A DNA stretch of 64,000 nucleotides from Onchocerca lupi. Taxonomy: Eukaryota; Nematoda; Chromadorea; Rhabditida; Onchocercidae. The translations under genes were made by a program, and so were the position numbers. The notes below the pieces were generated by a model, which saw nothing but the letters and a program-made list of their open reading frames with translations, did no database searches and had not been told where the DNA came from. Location of the stretch: positions 1 through 64,000 of the forward strand of contig JAOVVO010000270.1 in the NCBI GenBank assembly GCA_028564675.1, in the 5' to 3' direction. How positions within the stretch are numbered: position 1 is the stretch's first letter; every line of letters starts with the position of its first letter. Shown piece after piece: positions 25,562 through 37,925 of the stretch.

Positions 25562-28500
25562 TTACTGCTTCATATATTTTTAAAGACGCTCATAAAGTTG
25601 TCTAATTTATTTCGAAATTATCGTCTTTTTTGAGCATTTTTTGCTTATGTTATTAGCTTTATTAGTTTTCTAAAATCCGTTAGAAAAAACGAGCAAACTT
25701 GAATAACACACGTCTTCTTACTTTCTACAAGTACTTTAAACTTTGGAAAAAGTTACATTTTAATCTGCATTACGGATATATTGATGTTATTTTCACTATG
25801 TCAATTGTTGGAATTTCTGAATTTTTCAGTAAAAAATTCTGATGGAAGAAGAAGGGACAGTTTTGCCATAATTGTTGTCTGTTAAAGAATGATGCAATTT
25901 TAAGTGCTTAGAGTCATTCTGAATTTCAGTATGTTTTTATGTATGTTCTATTGCAGTAAGATATTATTTTTTCATTTATTTATTTTTGAGAAAAGAGGTG
26001 TTCAGTAAAAGAGTTACTATTTAAAAAAAGTTCAATTCAGGTCGTGTTTTGTTTTAGTATCGCATTGAAAATTCAGAAGAGAATATTGGGAAGTTTTGTA
26101 AGTATTTATTAGTTATTTTTGCTTCAACCTAATTTCAAAGATCAAATTTTGCACATCATATTTTGTTGAGAATAACTCGGTTCTATCATTTTCATTATTA
26201 TTTTCCTATTTTATGTTTTTGTGCATCTAACATTCATTTGTTTGTGATTTCATTTGAATCTCGGGTCATTTTCTACATATTGAAATAAAATTTAGAAGAG
26301 AAACATTAAACTTCTTTTCCATTTCTTTTATTTGGTCGCGGTCATTAATTGATGTATAAGCATTATTTTAATGAGCATCATACAATTTCCTCCTTCTTTC
26401 CTTGATCCAATTTTAGAATTCTGCGAAGTTTCCATTCCGAAATGAATTTCCAACTTATTAATAGTTTTTTATTTTTTTTTTTGTTTTTTTAATTTGCTAT
26501 TTTCCAAACTAAATTCTTACGATAAATCTATCAAGGATTTCAGTAAATCTTTAAGGTTTGATACTAAAAAAGGAAATATTTGAAAATAATTACGGAAACA
26601 ATATCAAGGTTACCTTGTCAGTTTCAGCTACGAATATCTCTGTATCGTTATTAATACTTTGGTGAAAGCGATTTAAGTGGATCTATGATCTTAAGGATAT
26701 AAAAACTATTCGTCATCCTAAAAAAATAGTCTGTTGAGTATATTTGCATCTGTTATTTACTCCTGATAACTCGCCCGAGGTTTATTTATTCTTCGAACAT
26801 GATTAGCAAGTTTACAAAATTTCTCGGTTTAATAATCGATCATACTCAATATCTGCATGATAATATTGTACTTCAATTTTAATTTTTTCTTTCATTAAAA
26901 ACAAACAAGCAAACAAAACTGCACAGCATCTTTTATTTAATTCATCAGAACAAAAATTGATAAGTAAATAAAATTTTAAAATGTTGATTTCATATGAACT
27001 ATACCAATTAACAACTCTTTTTTCTCAATGTATGGGTTTTTTTTAAATTAAAAAAAAAAAAAATTGAGCACTTTTTTTTTTGTCAATTTTCATTCTATTT
27101 TTCATCCCTTCTATATGGTTTGTTTTGTTAGATTGTTAGAAGAAAGATAATTAAATGAATTCACGAGATTTTACCTATCTGATTGAAGGTAGATATATTA
27201 ATTAATATTATTAAATTAGCCAAAGAAGCAGTATATTCCACTAAACAGTAAATGAAAAAAAGTGAAATCTATTTTAGTATTTCTTTGTTTGTACAATCGA
27301 GAACTTTTTTTTTCCCCAACTTTCAAGTTTTGATTCTTTTTTTTTCTTTTCGTTTTTCTTTTTTTTTTTTTTTTTTTTTTTATAAAGCATAAGAAAATGA
27401 TCACGTTAAGATGAAAAAAAGAGCAAAACCAATAGTGGAAAAAAGGAATTTTTATGACAGTTATAATCGAATCGCAATCAATAATAGTTTAATTGGTAAA
27501 TTCATCAAATTAGATTATTTTTAGATAATTTCATTAAATTAAACAATTGATTGTCAGTGTAGGTAATTAAATGAATTCACCAAGGTGCTTCGAACATATA
27601 TTTATGACCAAAATTTTCAGGCAATTGCAGATTATATTGTATTTGGCCAATCCTAGATGTTATGATTGGATCAAATCAGAATTGCTTTTTTTTTTAATCC
27701 GGAATGGAATTCTAATTCAGCAACATCTTATATATGTAGAACTAATAAATATAGAGCAATTCTTCACTATGACTGCAAATTTTATAATTTATTGGAAACA
27801 GAAATTAAATTGAATTTCGCAAAAATTTTCATTTCTTTTTTTCGACAATTTTATAATTTTGATGGCTCAATTTTACCTAATGTTTGCTGTATTAAAAGAT
27901 AATTTCGATAAATCATCCAATCAGTAATAACACTTTTAAACATTATAAAATTTATCAAATGTATGGATTAATGTATATTGCAATATGCAATAATAGTTAT
28001 TTTCTGTAAAACAACAACAATATTGAAATACTGATTAAAAGGAAAAAACGAAAAAAAAAATCAATAAATAACAAACTCATAGAGGGTGACAGTACCTCGA
28101 TTTTCAATTGATAAGGTGCAAATTTGAAAATTTAAGTTTAAGACTTCCATATTAAAATCATGTTAAATGATATGCATTTTGTAATTAATTACATAGATTT
28201 ACTGGAATAATATTTTGTTCATTAAATTAATGTACAAATATTTATTGAAGTAATGTATGAAGTTTTTCAGTGAGGAAAATTTATTGCAATTATTTTCTAC
28301 AAATTCAATATTATTAAATAGTCATACTCTAATTTGTAAAAAAAAAAAAAAAAAAGATTAGATAAAAGAAATGGAAAAAAAAGTGAAAATATCAAATAAC
28401 ATTTTATCAATTTTCACCTAATATATATCTATTCAATAAACAAGCATGCATATTTAATTAGAAAATTAATTATAAATATATATTATTTAATCATTTAGAA

Positions 28501-28984
28501 TAATGTGCAAGCAATCATTACTGATAAATATTATCGGTTATATTTGAATTTGGAATTTTGCTCTTTTATCATGTTTAGGAACATGTTTTACTGTCGCTTT
28601 CAATTTTTGTCAATTTCTTTCTTTTTTTAAATTGAATGGATGTGTTTTGTTTGTCACTGTTACCATCACATAGAGATGAAGTTGATTGGTATTTCCGATT
28701 GGTATCATTTTAGGGGAAGAGGTTGACGATTTTTTTTTTTGTTTACCTTTTTTTATTATTCCTTCTTTTTTAACAGCTGTCTACCAAAGTGAGGAATTTC
28801 CCTGAATTGTGAAAATTTTGAATGAAAATAGTGGAAAATAGTCCAGAAATAATTCATTTTTGTTTAATTGAGTAGAACCAATTTTTTTTTTCATATCAAA
28901 ATTTTCAGTGCTATATAATTATTGATAGTTATGTTACTAAAAAAATAGTTTTAGAATTTTTCCTTTAATCATTTATTATATTGC
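25562..28984. other. Intergenic, no confident gene
   Basis: Follows the F-box gene; its 3' UTR probably ends within the first few hundred bases (an AATAAA occurs at about 26284). Two overlapping plus-strand open frames at 27571-27902 (80 and 78 codons) show no domain, no flanking splice signals of note and AT-driven composition, so they are not called. Long T runs occur near 27358-27380. Confidence 0.5.
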
Positions 28985-29065
28985 TAACTGGATCGGCTGC
29001 TCTCTGCGTAGTAGATCTAGCTAATGTATGGTGGAGGCCACGCCACGTGTTCGACTCCAGCTAGT
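28985..29065 (+). mobile_element. Helitron 3' terminal fragment ending in CTAGT
   Basis: A GC-richer tail (TGGAGGCCACGCCACGTG...) with a short TGGAG/CTCCA stem a few bases before CTAGT at 29061-29065, the CTRRT-type end with preceding hairpin that defines Helitron 3' termini. It is joined directly to the 5' end of the next element. Confidence 0.55.
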
Positions 29066-29396
29066 CTATATAAATATTCGTTAGTTCAAAATCTTAAATC
29101 TCCGAAAGTTCTTAAACACGCGTCTTATTTATATTAATTCAAAATCTTAGACATTTGAAAGTCCTTACCTATTGCTTTGAAATTGCATTCGAATATTATT
29201 ATTTATCATTATTATTTTTTATTATTTATCATTATTTATTATTACTAATTATTGTTTCTATTATTATTATATATTACCATTTATTATTATTTAAAGCTAT
29301 TTATTGTTATCTTTGTCAATGCTTATGATTACCGCATGGCAGACCCAACCAGTTTACGGGAGCCAGCCAAACTTCGCGTGGCTGGCTTCAGCTAGT
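29066..29396 (+). mobile_element. Short non-autonomous Helitron, 331 bp
   Basis: Begins CTATATAAATATTCG and ends with CTAGT at 29392-29396. Just before the end is a 9-bp perfect hairpin, AGCCAGCCA (29361-29369) with TGGCTGGCT (29379-29387), loop 9. The middle is ATT/TTA-rich filler. Its first 130 bases resemble the start of the longer element that follows (for example 'caaaatcttaaatctccgaaagttc'). Confidence 0.65.
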
Positions 29397-32300
29397 CTAT
29401 AAAAATAAAAATGTCAATGTTCGTTTGTTCAAAAATCTTAAACCTCCGAAAGTTCGTAGATACGCGTCTTATCTATATTAATTCTAAATCTTAGATATCG
29501 GAAAATCCTTACTTATTGCTTTGAAATTCCGATACAACGTTGCATTCGAATGCGCGTATGTTCTTATAAACGTATTGCTATTATTTACTACTATTTATTA
29601 CACAATAACTAGAAATCAGTAATTTAAAAAAACAAATCTAATGATAAATTTGTTAATATAAAAAAGGAGAAAACGATATAAAGAGATAAAAAAATCGAGT
29701 CTGAGCATTAAACCGCACCCGTTGAAATCCCTATATAAAATGATAGAAAAGGGCGCCTTTAATAGCGCGTGATGATGATGCGCCTTTGTTGGCGCGCGAG
29801 GTGATCGTTATTGATCCTAGTTGAGGGTTACGAAGGAATGACTACTTACTTATCATTATTTATTTTTATTATGTCTTATTTATTATTATTCAGTATTCTT
29901 CATTATTATTATTAATTAATTATTAGCATTATTGCTAACCGTATCTTTTACTCAGAAAAAGAAGGAGAGAGAGATGAGAGGAAGAAGAGGAATGAGAGAA
30001 AAAAGGGAAGGCGGAGCCAATAAATCTGTCCCTTCACTTACTTTAGCGGTTACTTACGGACACGTGAAAAAAAGTAAATAAATTTTGATATTTTAAACCA
30101 TACTGTGCAACAAAATTATGTTGTACTGTTGAAAATATGATAGAAAGATATAAATTTTTTCAGTTAATTCTCAATTTTTATTTTTCGTAGTCGGTTAATC
30201 AAAAAAAAAATTTTTTTTTCATTAAGTAGGCATGAAATTAATACAAAGTCCCGTCAGGAAAAACATCACCTTTTTAAGCTTGCTGTGAATTGTAATTGAT
30301 TAATTTTATTTATCTTCCACAAAAATAGTGAAACTATGGAAGACAATAAATTACCTGAGAGATTTGAAAATAAAAAGATTGATTGACAATTTTTCAAAAA
30401 ATTTTCTAATGAATCTTCAATAATTATAGCTGTGAATTTAAAATGGTTATTTTTTTGCCAAGCTATTAGCTATTCTAATTGTTAATCTATTTTTTAGATA
30501 CCAATAATTGACTGAAATAATTTGCGATATTTAAACAATAATCTCTGATATGAACCGAAATAATTTAAAGTTTAAATTGATACCAACATGAACTTTGATC
30601 GACAAAGAATATGCAAATGACTATCGGAAATAAAAACTTGTTTTTCTTTTTTTTTTTAATTACTATCTAAATGATAAAGATGTAAATCACAGTTGCTGTA
30701 ATTTGGCGCATAACTTTGTCACTTCTTTCGGTTGCTTTCAAATTTCAACACAACCTTGCAGTCGAATAGGCGCTTTTTTTTCATTTAGAAATATCTGTTT
30801 TTTTTTTTTTATCCTGTCACACCTGTGACAGGTAAGAATAAGGGAGCAGACTAAATTTGTTGACTGCGTTTACATTGTTCATTTTTACAAATTTTTTTAG
30901 CTTATCAAATGATTTGAAATTTTAAAACAATATTGCATTCGAGTAGGTGAGTTTTTCTATAGTTCCTTTTTTTTTTCTACGCATGACAGCTGCGATAAGT
31001 TCAAACTAGATCGACGTAATATGCACTGAAATACCCAATTCCGAGGTCGACAAAGATTTTTATGAAGTTGTGATGACATGGACCTTGCGGTGCACTGAAT
31101 CCAAATTCACCATGCATGATAGACGGAAAATGCTCTAACGATGTCCTCGAGCATTAGTATCCAACACAGTTACAGGAAACGATGGATATCCTTTACACAG
31201 AAGAAGAATAGCAGAAGCGAAATAGTGACATCGAAATGGATGATCGGTAGGTTGTTCCATATTCGTCTTTGCTATTAAAAACATACAAAGCTCACATAAA
31301 CGTGGGATACTGTAATTTCGTCAAATCGATCAAATAAATTTGTAAGTTAGTGAATAAAGGCAGCGACATAGCAGTTTTTTGCTGCAACCAGAAAGAAGTG
31401 ATAGGAATGCGATATCACATGTCGATGAAATCGCACAGAATCAGACTGGAAGATACAAATGCAGGGATGACGTTGTGCTTAGAAATGGTGAACAAAGTTC
31501 TCAGTCAGTTGGAAATGCCGTCATCGAATCGATCTGCTGCTGCTTCGTGCGTAATGAACAAAATTATAACACAGCTGATCTTTTGTCTTATGTACAATCA
31601 AATATCCTCAAGCTACCGCTTGAGCAAAAAGGCATTTACGATCAAATAATGCAAATTCTTAATAACAGAGTTGATGAAATCTTTCTTTTTTTTGATGCTC
31701 CAGGACGAACTAGCGAAACGTTCCTAATTAAATTGAATCCGACAGTAATTCGATCCCAAAATGACCTAGCCATAGCTCTTGTATTATCCGGAATAGCTGC
31801 AACATTGCTACCAGGTGGAAGAATTGCTCATACAGCTTTGAAATTGCCATTAAGCATGCAATTCATTGAAACTTCTGCATCCGGCATGGGAAAAGTATTG
31901 CAAAATGCAAACATATTGTTTGGGATGGATGTACAGTGGCGCACGAGAAATCGATCGCAGCTCTTGATCGATCATTGCAAGATTTGCTTGGAAATATCAG
32001 ACCATTTGGGAACGCATTTATATTGCTTGCAGGAGATTTCAGGCAAACATTGCTGTCATTCTTCGATCGACACCAGCTGACGAAATAAATGCTTGCCTAA
32101 AATACTCTACTTTGTGGCGACACGTAAAGACGTTAAAAAATTGAATAAGCTGCAAAACGATCGATCAGCTAGGATATTCCCAGACAATTGCTAGAAATTG
32201 GAAACGGAAAGGTGCCGATTGATCTGACCTCAGGACGAATTTCATCGCCTCATAATTTCTGCGATTTAGTAAAGTCAAAAGAAGAGTTGGTTGAAAAAAT

Positions 32301-33183
32301 ATTCCCCGATATTCAACCAATTATAAGAATCATGACAGGCTGAGTAAACGAGCTATTCTTGCGGTCAAAAACAAAAAATCGAGAACTTAACAAGATTATT
32401 CAGTCTAACATTCAAAACGAGGCAGTCACATACAATCCGATCGAAATTGTTGTGGAAGCAGACAAAGCAGTTAATTATTCAATAGAATTTTTGAATTCAC
32501 TCAATCTGCTAGAGATGCACGTACTGCAATTGAAATATTGGAAATATATCAACCAGCCAAAATTTTGCAACGGCACATAACTTGCAGTGAGAAAATGAAT
32601 GAGCAATGTCGTAAAGCAGCATCTTGACAGGGCTTTTCAAAGGTGAAAATGTCCTCATTCCTCGCATTCCTATGATTTTAGCAGACATGTCATTTCATTT
32701 TTTTTTTCATTTTTTTTTTTTTTTTTTTGCAATTCCCAATTTGATTGATGTTTGCGATCAGCGTCAGCAAAACTCAAGGTTAATCTTTAGAATTTCATGG
32801 CTTAGATTTAGGCACGTGATTACTTATATGGACAAGTATATGTTGCGTGTTCTAGAAACGGCAAACCAGACAATCTTTATAGCAATATTCCCAATATAAG
32901 AAATGTATATTTAACCAAAGTAAGCGACAACAATGCATGAATTTGTTGTTTTGAAATTTTAAAACGATAGATAAGAACTTTCGAAGACCTTAAATTTTGA
33001 ACTAATATAGGTAAAGCGCGTGTTTGAGAAATTCCAGAGATTTAATATTTCGAACAAATTTAATATATATTTTAAACATTTTTATTACATATGTAGATTC
33101 ACTGTAGTCGGACATCGTGAAACATGACTGGCCCATATAGACTACCTGGACTGGTCACGCGGAGCTTGACCGGTACGGCTAGT
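29397..33183 (+). mobile_element. Helitron, long but internally deleted copy
   Basis: Starts CTATAAAAATAAAAATG, similar to the 5' end of the preceding short element, and ends with CTAGT at 33179-33183. The 3' hairpin is CTGGTCA (33151-33157) with TGACCGG (33167-33173), one G-T wobble, eight bases upstream of CTAGT. Inside lie remnants of Rep and helicase coding sequence, separately listed. The first ~100 bases have an inverted counterpart near the 3' end (about 32960-33055). A GC-rich direct repeat (GCGCCTTT...GCGCG) lies at 29754-29805, and copies of the 45-base motif near 29520, 30735 and 30912. The base after CTAGT is A rather than the usual T. Confidence 0.7.
31060..32935 (+). pseudogene. 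Degenerate Helitron RepHel (Rep fragment plus PIF1-type helicase)
   Basis: Reading through several frame changes gives Rep-like words (PCGALNPNSPCMIDG-like at about 31085-31125, KTYKAHINVGYCNFVKS at about 31275-31325) and then VNKGSDIAVF. Where the family has the YxxK(Y)xxK catalytic tyrosines, the first codon is TAA (31335-31337) and the second position is Leu. After an apparent internal deletion the helicase follows from about 31560: EQKGIYDQIMQ, a damaged Walker A (DAPGRTSETFLI at about 31694), SGIAATLLPGGRIAHTALKLPL, LAGDFRQT, DLTSGRIS, FLNSLNL, KGENVLIPRIPMI and VYVACSRNGKP near 32830-32870. Multiple stops and shifts mean it cannot encode an active transposase. A long T run (32698-32728) interrupts the helicase. 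Confidence 0.85.
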
Positions 33184-34439
33184 ATAGAATAAATGCAATT
33201 TTGTGAAAAATATATAATTGCCGCTTTTGTATGCTACATTTTAAGACAAATATACTTCTGCAGAAATTGTACATCATCTTTCCAAAAGCATAAAAATTAA
33301 ATCAACACTCGAATATTTCATAACTTCATGTAATTGCTTGTGTATTTTGAAAATATGCGAAAATATTTCGTAACACTTTTTAACATTTTGTTCGAATTTA
33401 AATGATGCAATAACTGATATCATATCATGTATATTTCGAAACACTAAATTTTCTAATCACGTCTATGTTAAAAATATTTCTTTATTAGAAAAAAAAAGAA
33501 ATTTATTTGTTTTGTATTATTCATTAAATTGCGATGAATGTTTTTCACATGAAAAATTCAATATTTTCAAAAGAAATTTTCATATTAATATTTTATGTCA
33601 GAAAAATTTAACAACGTCTTTCATCAAATTTTTTCTTTGCTGATTTTTAATTGCGAAATTGTGAAATCAGACAACTCTTCGCTAAATAGACGATTGAAAG
33701 AGAGATAAAAAGGCTTATGGTGTTCAGTAATAGTCATGATTTCAAAAATTTTCGTAAATTTAATTTGAAATTAGAAGAATGAGCGACCTTCATTTGAATT
33801 TTTTTTCTATTTTTATTCCAATGTATTAGAACTAAAATATTAAAAATTTGCAGCAACATATATATGTTTGAAGACAAAACTTTTTGCTAATTTTTTGTTT
33901 ATTAAATACAAATTTGCTTGATGAAATTCATCAAAATTAAACGATTGATAAAATTGATCATCAAAAATAAATTAAAATAGCAAAAAAAAAAAAAAAAATG
34001 TAGATGATAAATATATGCTAAGCATGCAATATTTTGCAAACAAAAGTTTTCAGTTTTTTGATTATTTTTTATCTTAAAAATTAGGAATTTAACTCTTTTT
34101 TTTTTAATATTTCCATAGAATTGATCGATCTTATTACCTCTTTTAACTTTTTATAGAATTGATCGATCTTAATCGTAAAAATATTTTTTTAATTGAATTA
34201 ATCGATCTTATAATCTTTGATTGGTATGTTTATTGTTTTAATCATTCAATTATCGATATTTATTTTTGTCAACTTTATTTTATTCTTTTTTTTTTTTTTT
34301 TAAATCATAACTGTTTGACTATTATATTTGTTTAGTACTATGCACAAATTCTACTTAAACTTGACAAAACAACTAATTGCTAATTATTTATTCAATCTAT
34401 GATTGAATGTAACATTATATTATTATTGTAACTGCATAA
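33184..34439. other. Intergenic upstream of the IL-17-like gene
   Basis: AT-rich, with repeated 'aattgatcgatctta' words at about 34121-34211. No coding exon is seen. It should contain the promoter of the following gene. Confidence 0.5.
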
Positions 34440-37400
34440 ATGGATCAAGTTTGGCTTCTATTCTTGCTTCAGCTACCATTTTTGAAATCGATTGCTATCG
34501 AAAGAATTTGTCCATCATGTTTTCATTACAGATTTTTTGAGCAAAAGGTCATCATTTTTTTAAAGCATTCATTAATAAGTAATTAATGAAATTTAATTTT
34601 TTCAATTATCGCTGCTGAAATTTGAAATTCCTGATTAATATAATAGCGGCAAAAAGATTTCAAAATTCCATTTATACTCTATTTTTTTTTCTTTTTTCCT
34701 CACAATTTATTTAATTCAAAAAAAAAAAAAAATGAAAAAATCTAAATTGTATTTTTTTTTTTTTTGAAAATCAATTGAAGCATAGATATATTTAAAAAAT
34801 CTTAAATTGCGTTTTTTTTTTTTTTCCTTTTACATTTATTTTAAAGCATGGTTATACAAAGATAACATGTGAAAGTTTCGTTTCAATTTTTTCATAATTG
34901 CCAATTTTTATTTGCGAATTTTCAATTTGATCAAACTATTTCACATTGCTAAAATTAAAGCATTGCTGATTTGGTCAAGCTTTTTCTCAGCAATAATCTT
35001 TTTTTTTCTAATTTTCAAAAATTTTTTTCCAGAAATATTTCAGAATATAAAATTATTTTATAATTTTAGTTTCATATAACTTCACAATGTCCATGCGTGA
35101 AACCACCTGGTAGTTACGAATGTTTATCATATGATAATCGTTTACAAGCTGCAAATATTGATGAAGCCTTGCATACATTTCTCGATCTATCAAGTATGAC
35201 AGAAATTGCATTACCGCTAGTTTTGGACGAGGAGGAGGAGGAGAATATCATGATGAAAACTTCGTCGCAATTTTCATTTCCAGAAAAAATGGTCAGAAAA
35301 TTATTGTCGCTATATATTATAATACACATATATATTAGAAATTAATTTATTTATATATTTGATTATTAGAAATTAATCTATATTATTTGATAAAATACAT
35401 AATGATTAAAGATGCATTATTGATTGAATAGATTGATCAATTTATTTCATTCAATTTAATACATCAGTTTTTTTGTTTTTCTTCTTTTAATTGCTTTTTT
35501 TTTCTTTTTTTTTAACAATTCTTTTCTATTTCGAGTGATAAATTTCAATTTTTTTAAACGATTCTTTTCTATTTCAAGTGATAAATTTCAATTTAGTTCG
35601 AAGGAAAATAATGTTGAAAGAATATTAAAATTAAATTTTTAACAAGAATTTTAGATTTATAAAGCTCCGAAAACGTATAAATGTGACAGAAGAGAATGTA
35701 AAGCATGCAAAATTTTAATCACCAATGCATTCCTTCGAGCAAATGATAATGATTTCTCGACAATTAATGGTGCTGTTACCGAAATGTCCGATAATATCGA
35801 TGAATCATTGTGTATCAAAAATCGATTTAAATCAAGAATTGTAAAAAATTTGCACTGATTTAGCAAATTAAGCATGATAAGAAAAATTTTTTTAGAAAAA
35901 AAAAGAGGAAAAACAATGCGTTGATTAGTATTAATTAATTAATTCAAAAAATTGTGGGATTTTCCGCAAAAATATTCGCTTCCATTCATGACTAATGCTT
36001 TTTTAAAATTAATTTCTAAAAATTGTGATTTTTTAGAAAAACATTTTTTCCATACTTTAATTAGGATATAAATTATATTGAAAATTAACTGAAGAAATTG
36101 ATAGATTAATGATGATGATGTAATCGAAAATGCAACGAATGTTAAAGAACTATCACCATATTTGCAAGAATTTATTAATTTGCTAAAACCAAAAATACGA
36201 AAACGAAGGAATTGGAAGGAATTAAAGCGAAAATGTATGAAATTGATTGATAATTAATAAATAGTTTTTTTTTTTAATCATTTTTTCATCTTTTTTCGAG
36301 ATCGATTACTTTTCTTTCATAATAATTATTCAGAATTTAAAAGATTTACCATTTAAATGTTGAAGATGAAAAATCAGATTGTTAGAGATGAAAAAGCAGA
36401 TTTTTATTTTTTTTTTTTCTTTTGAGAAATTCTATTCTGATCTAGGATTTTTAAGATTTGCCACTTTAAAATTAGAGAGACTTTTAAATAGAAAAAAAGA
36501 AGAAAATTGAAGATTTAAAAAAAAAAAAAATGTTTCTTAAAAGGGTCATTTTTCATTAAATAATCATGGAATGACATTTGTTTTGACTGTGTGAATTAAT
36601 TGCTATGAAAAAATGTACTAAAAATGGAAAAAAAAAAAAACTTTCTAAAATTGAAATAATTGGAATTTATACTTGATTATGAAATTAAAAAAAAAAAAAT
36701 GAATTATTTTCATCATATTTTTTCGTCTAGTTTTACTTCATTTCATTTCTTTGGCATCCAAATATCGAATAACTGTCTTAAAGTTATCTATAAATGAAAA
36801 AATTAGTTTTCTTGTTTGAAAAAAAAAATTGTTAGATTTTAAAATAGAAAATGCATTTTTGCATCAATTTTTTTTTTTAATTTAATGAATTTTAATGTGA
36901 AATAGAATTTCTTTTTTTTTTTTTTTTTTTGATTAAATTTTAGTATTGGGTACAGCAATAACGATCAGTTGTAATTACAAGAAAGGTGAGGAAATTACTC
37001 AAGGTTGGACCGGATTATGTAATTTATGTTGGCAATGGAGAAAATTACCGGCTAATTATTTTCCAGCTTTGCTTAATGAAGTTTCATGTGATATTAATGA
37101 TGAGGGATGCATTTCAGGTTTTTTAAATTTTTTTTTTTTTTTTTGTTTTTTGCCTCCTTTTTTTTTCTGATAATATTAATTGAATTTGGAGAATAAGTGA
37201 AAATTTTATTGATGAACAATTGAGAATTTAATTTTTTTAAATCCAATTTTATATATTTATTTCCATTCAATTCATATTTCTTTTTCGTCAATATTTCATC
37301 AATTATTCATATTGTTATATTATTCTAAATTTTTTAATTATTCTCTGCTTTAAATTTTGATTTTTTTCAATCCAAAAAAAAAATTTTCTAGAAATTTACT

Positions 37401-37925
37401 CATTTCAATCAATGATTTATTCTTAATTATTGATTAATTGTTGATAATTTTTGATTCTTAATTGTTGCTAGGTTAACTAATTTTTTTTTATTCTTGACCG
37501 AACTCTTTTATTCTGAATCAGTATATTACTAAAAAAACAAAAAAATCTATCTTAAAAACAAAAAAACTCTCTCAGAATAGAAAAAAAGAAGAAAAAACTA
37601 TCTTAATACTTTACTTAATTTTAAAGAAAATTCAGCTTATTAAAAAATTAAAAAAAAAAAAATATTTTTGATATGATATTTTTTGATTATAATTTATTCA
37701 AGTTTAATAATAATATCGATTCATTCTTCCAATAATTGCGAAAAAAATTATTGATTAATTTTAGGTTTCGGTAACTGCCGTCCGATTATGCGTTCCATAA
37801 ATGTTCTCCGTAACGTGGGAACACGTAAGTCACCTCGATGGGCACAAGAATCAATTAATACGATAACAGCTTGTGAATGTCAGGTGGAAATAGGAACTCC
37901 ATTACATTCTCTTGTTTTACGTTAA
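34440..37925 (+). CDS. Secreted interleukin-17-like cytokine
   Basis: Six exons join in phase to 326 residues: 34440-34547, 35070-35291, 35655-35840, 36105-36234, 36944-37117 and 37765-37925 (TAA). Exon 1 encodes a signal peptide (MDQVWLLFLLQLPFLKSIA) followed by ICPSCFHY. Residues about 220-322 carry the IL-17 fold signature: WQWRKLPANYFPALLNEVSC, then EGC, then FGNCRPIMRSINVLRNV, then TITACECQVEIG; the C-x5-8-GC pair and the terminal C-x-C pair match the two conserved strand-linking disulphides of IL-17, and RPI..INVLRNV matches its central strand. The preceding ~200 residues are an extension with its own cysteines, an acidic run (residues about 93-99) and a basic stretch (KPKIRKRRNWKELKRK) that could be a propeptide cleavage region. 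Nematodes have IL-17 relatives (C. elegans ilc-17 family, acting on neurons and immunity). Donors AAG|GTCATC and ATG|GTCAGA are weak, so exons 1-2 are less certain than 5-6. Confidence 0.82.

Noticed and set aside
27571..27902. Two overlapping plus-strand frames of 78-80 codons
   Set aside because: No similarity, no conserved motif, no supporting splice sites.
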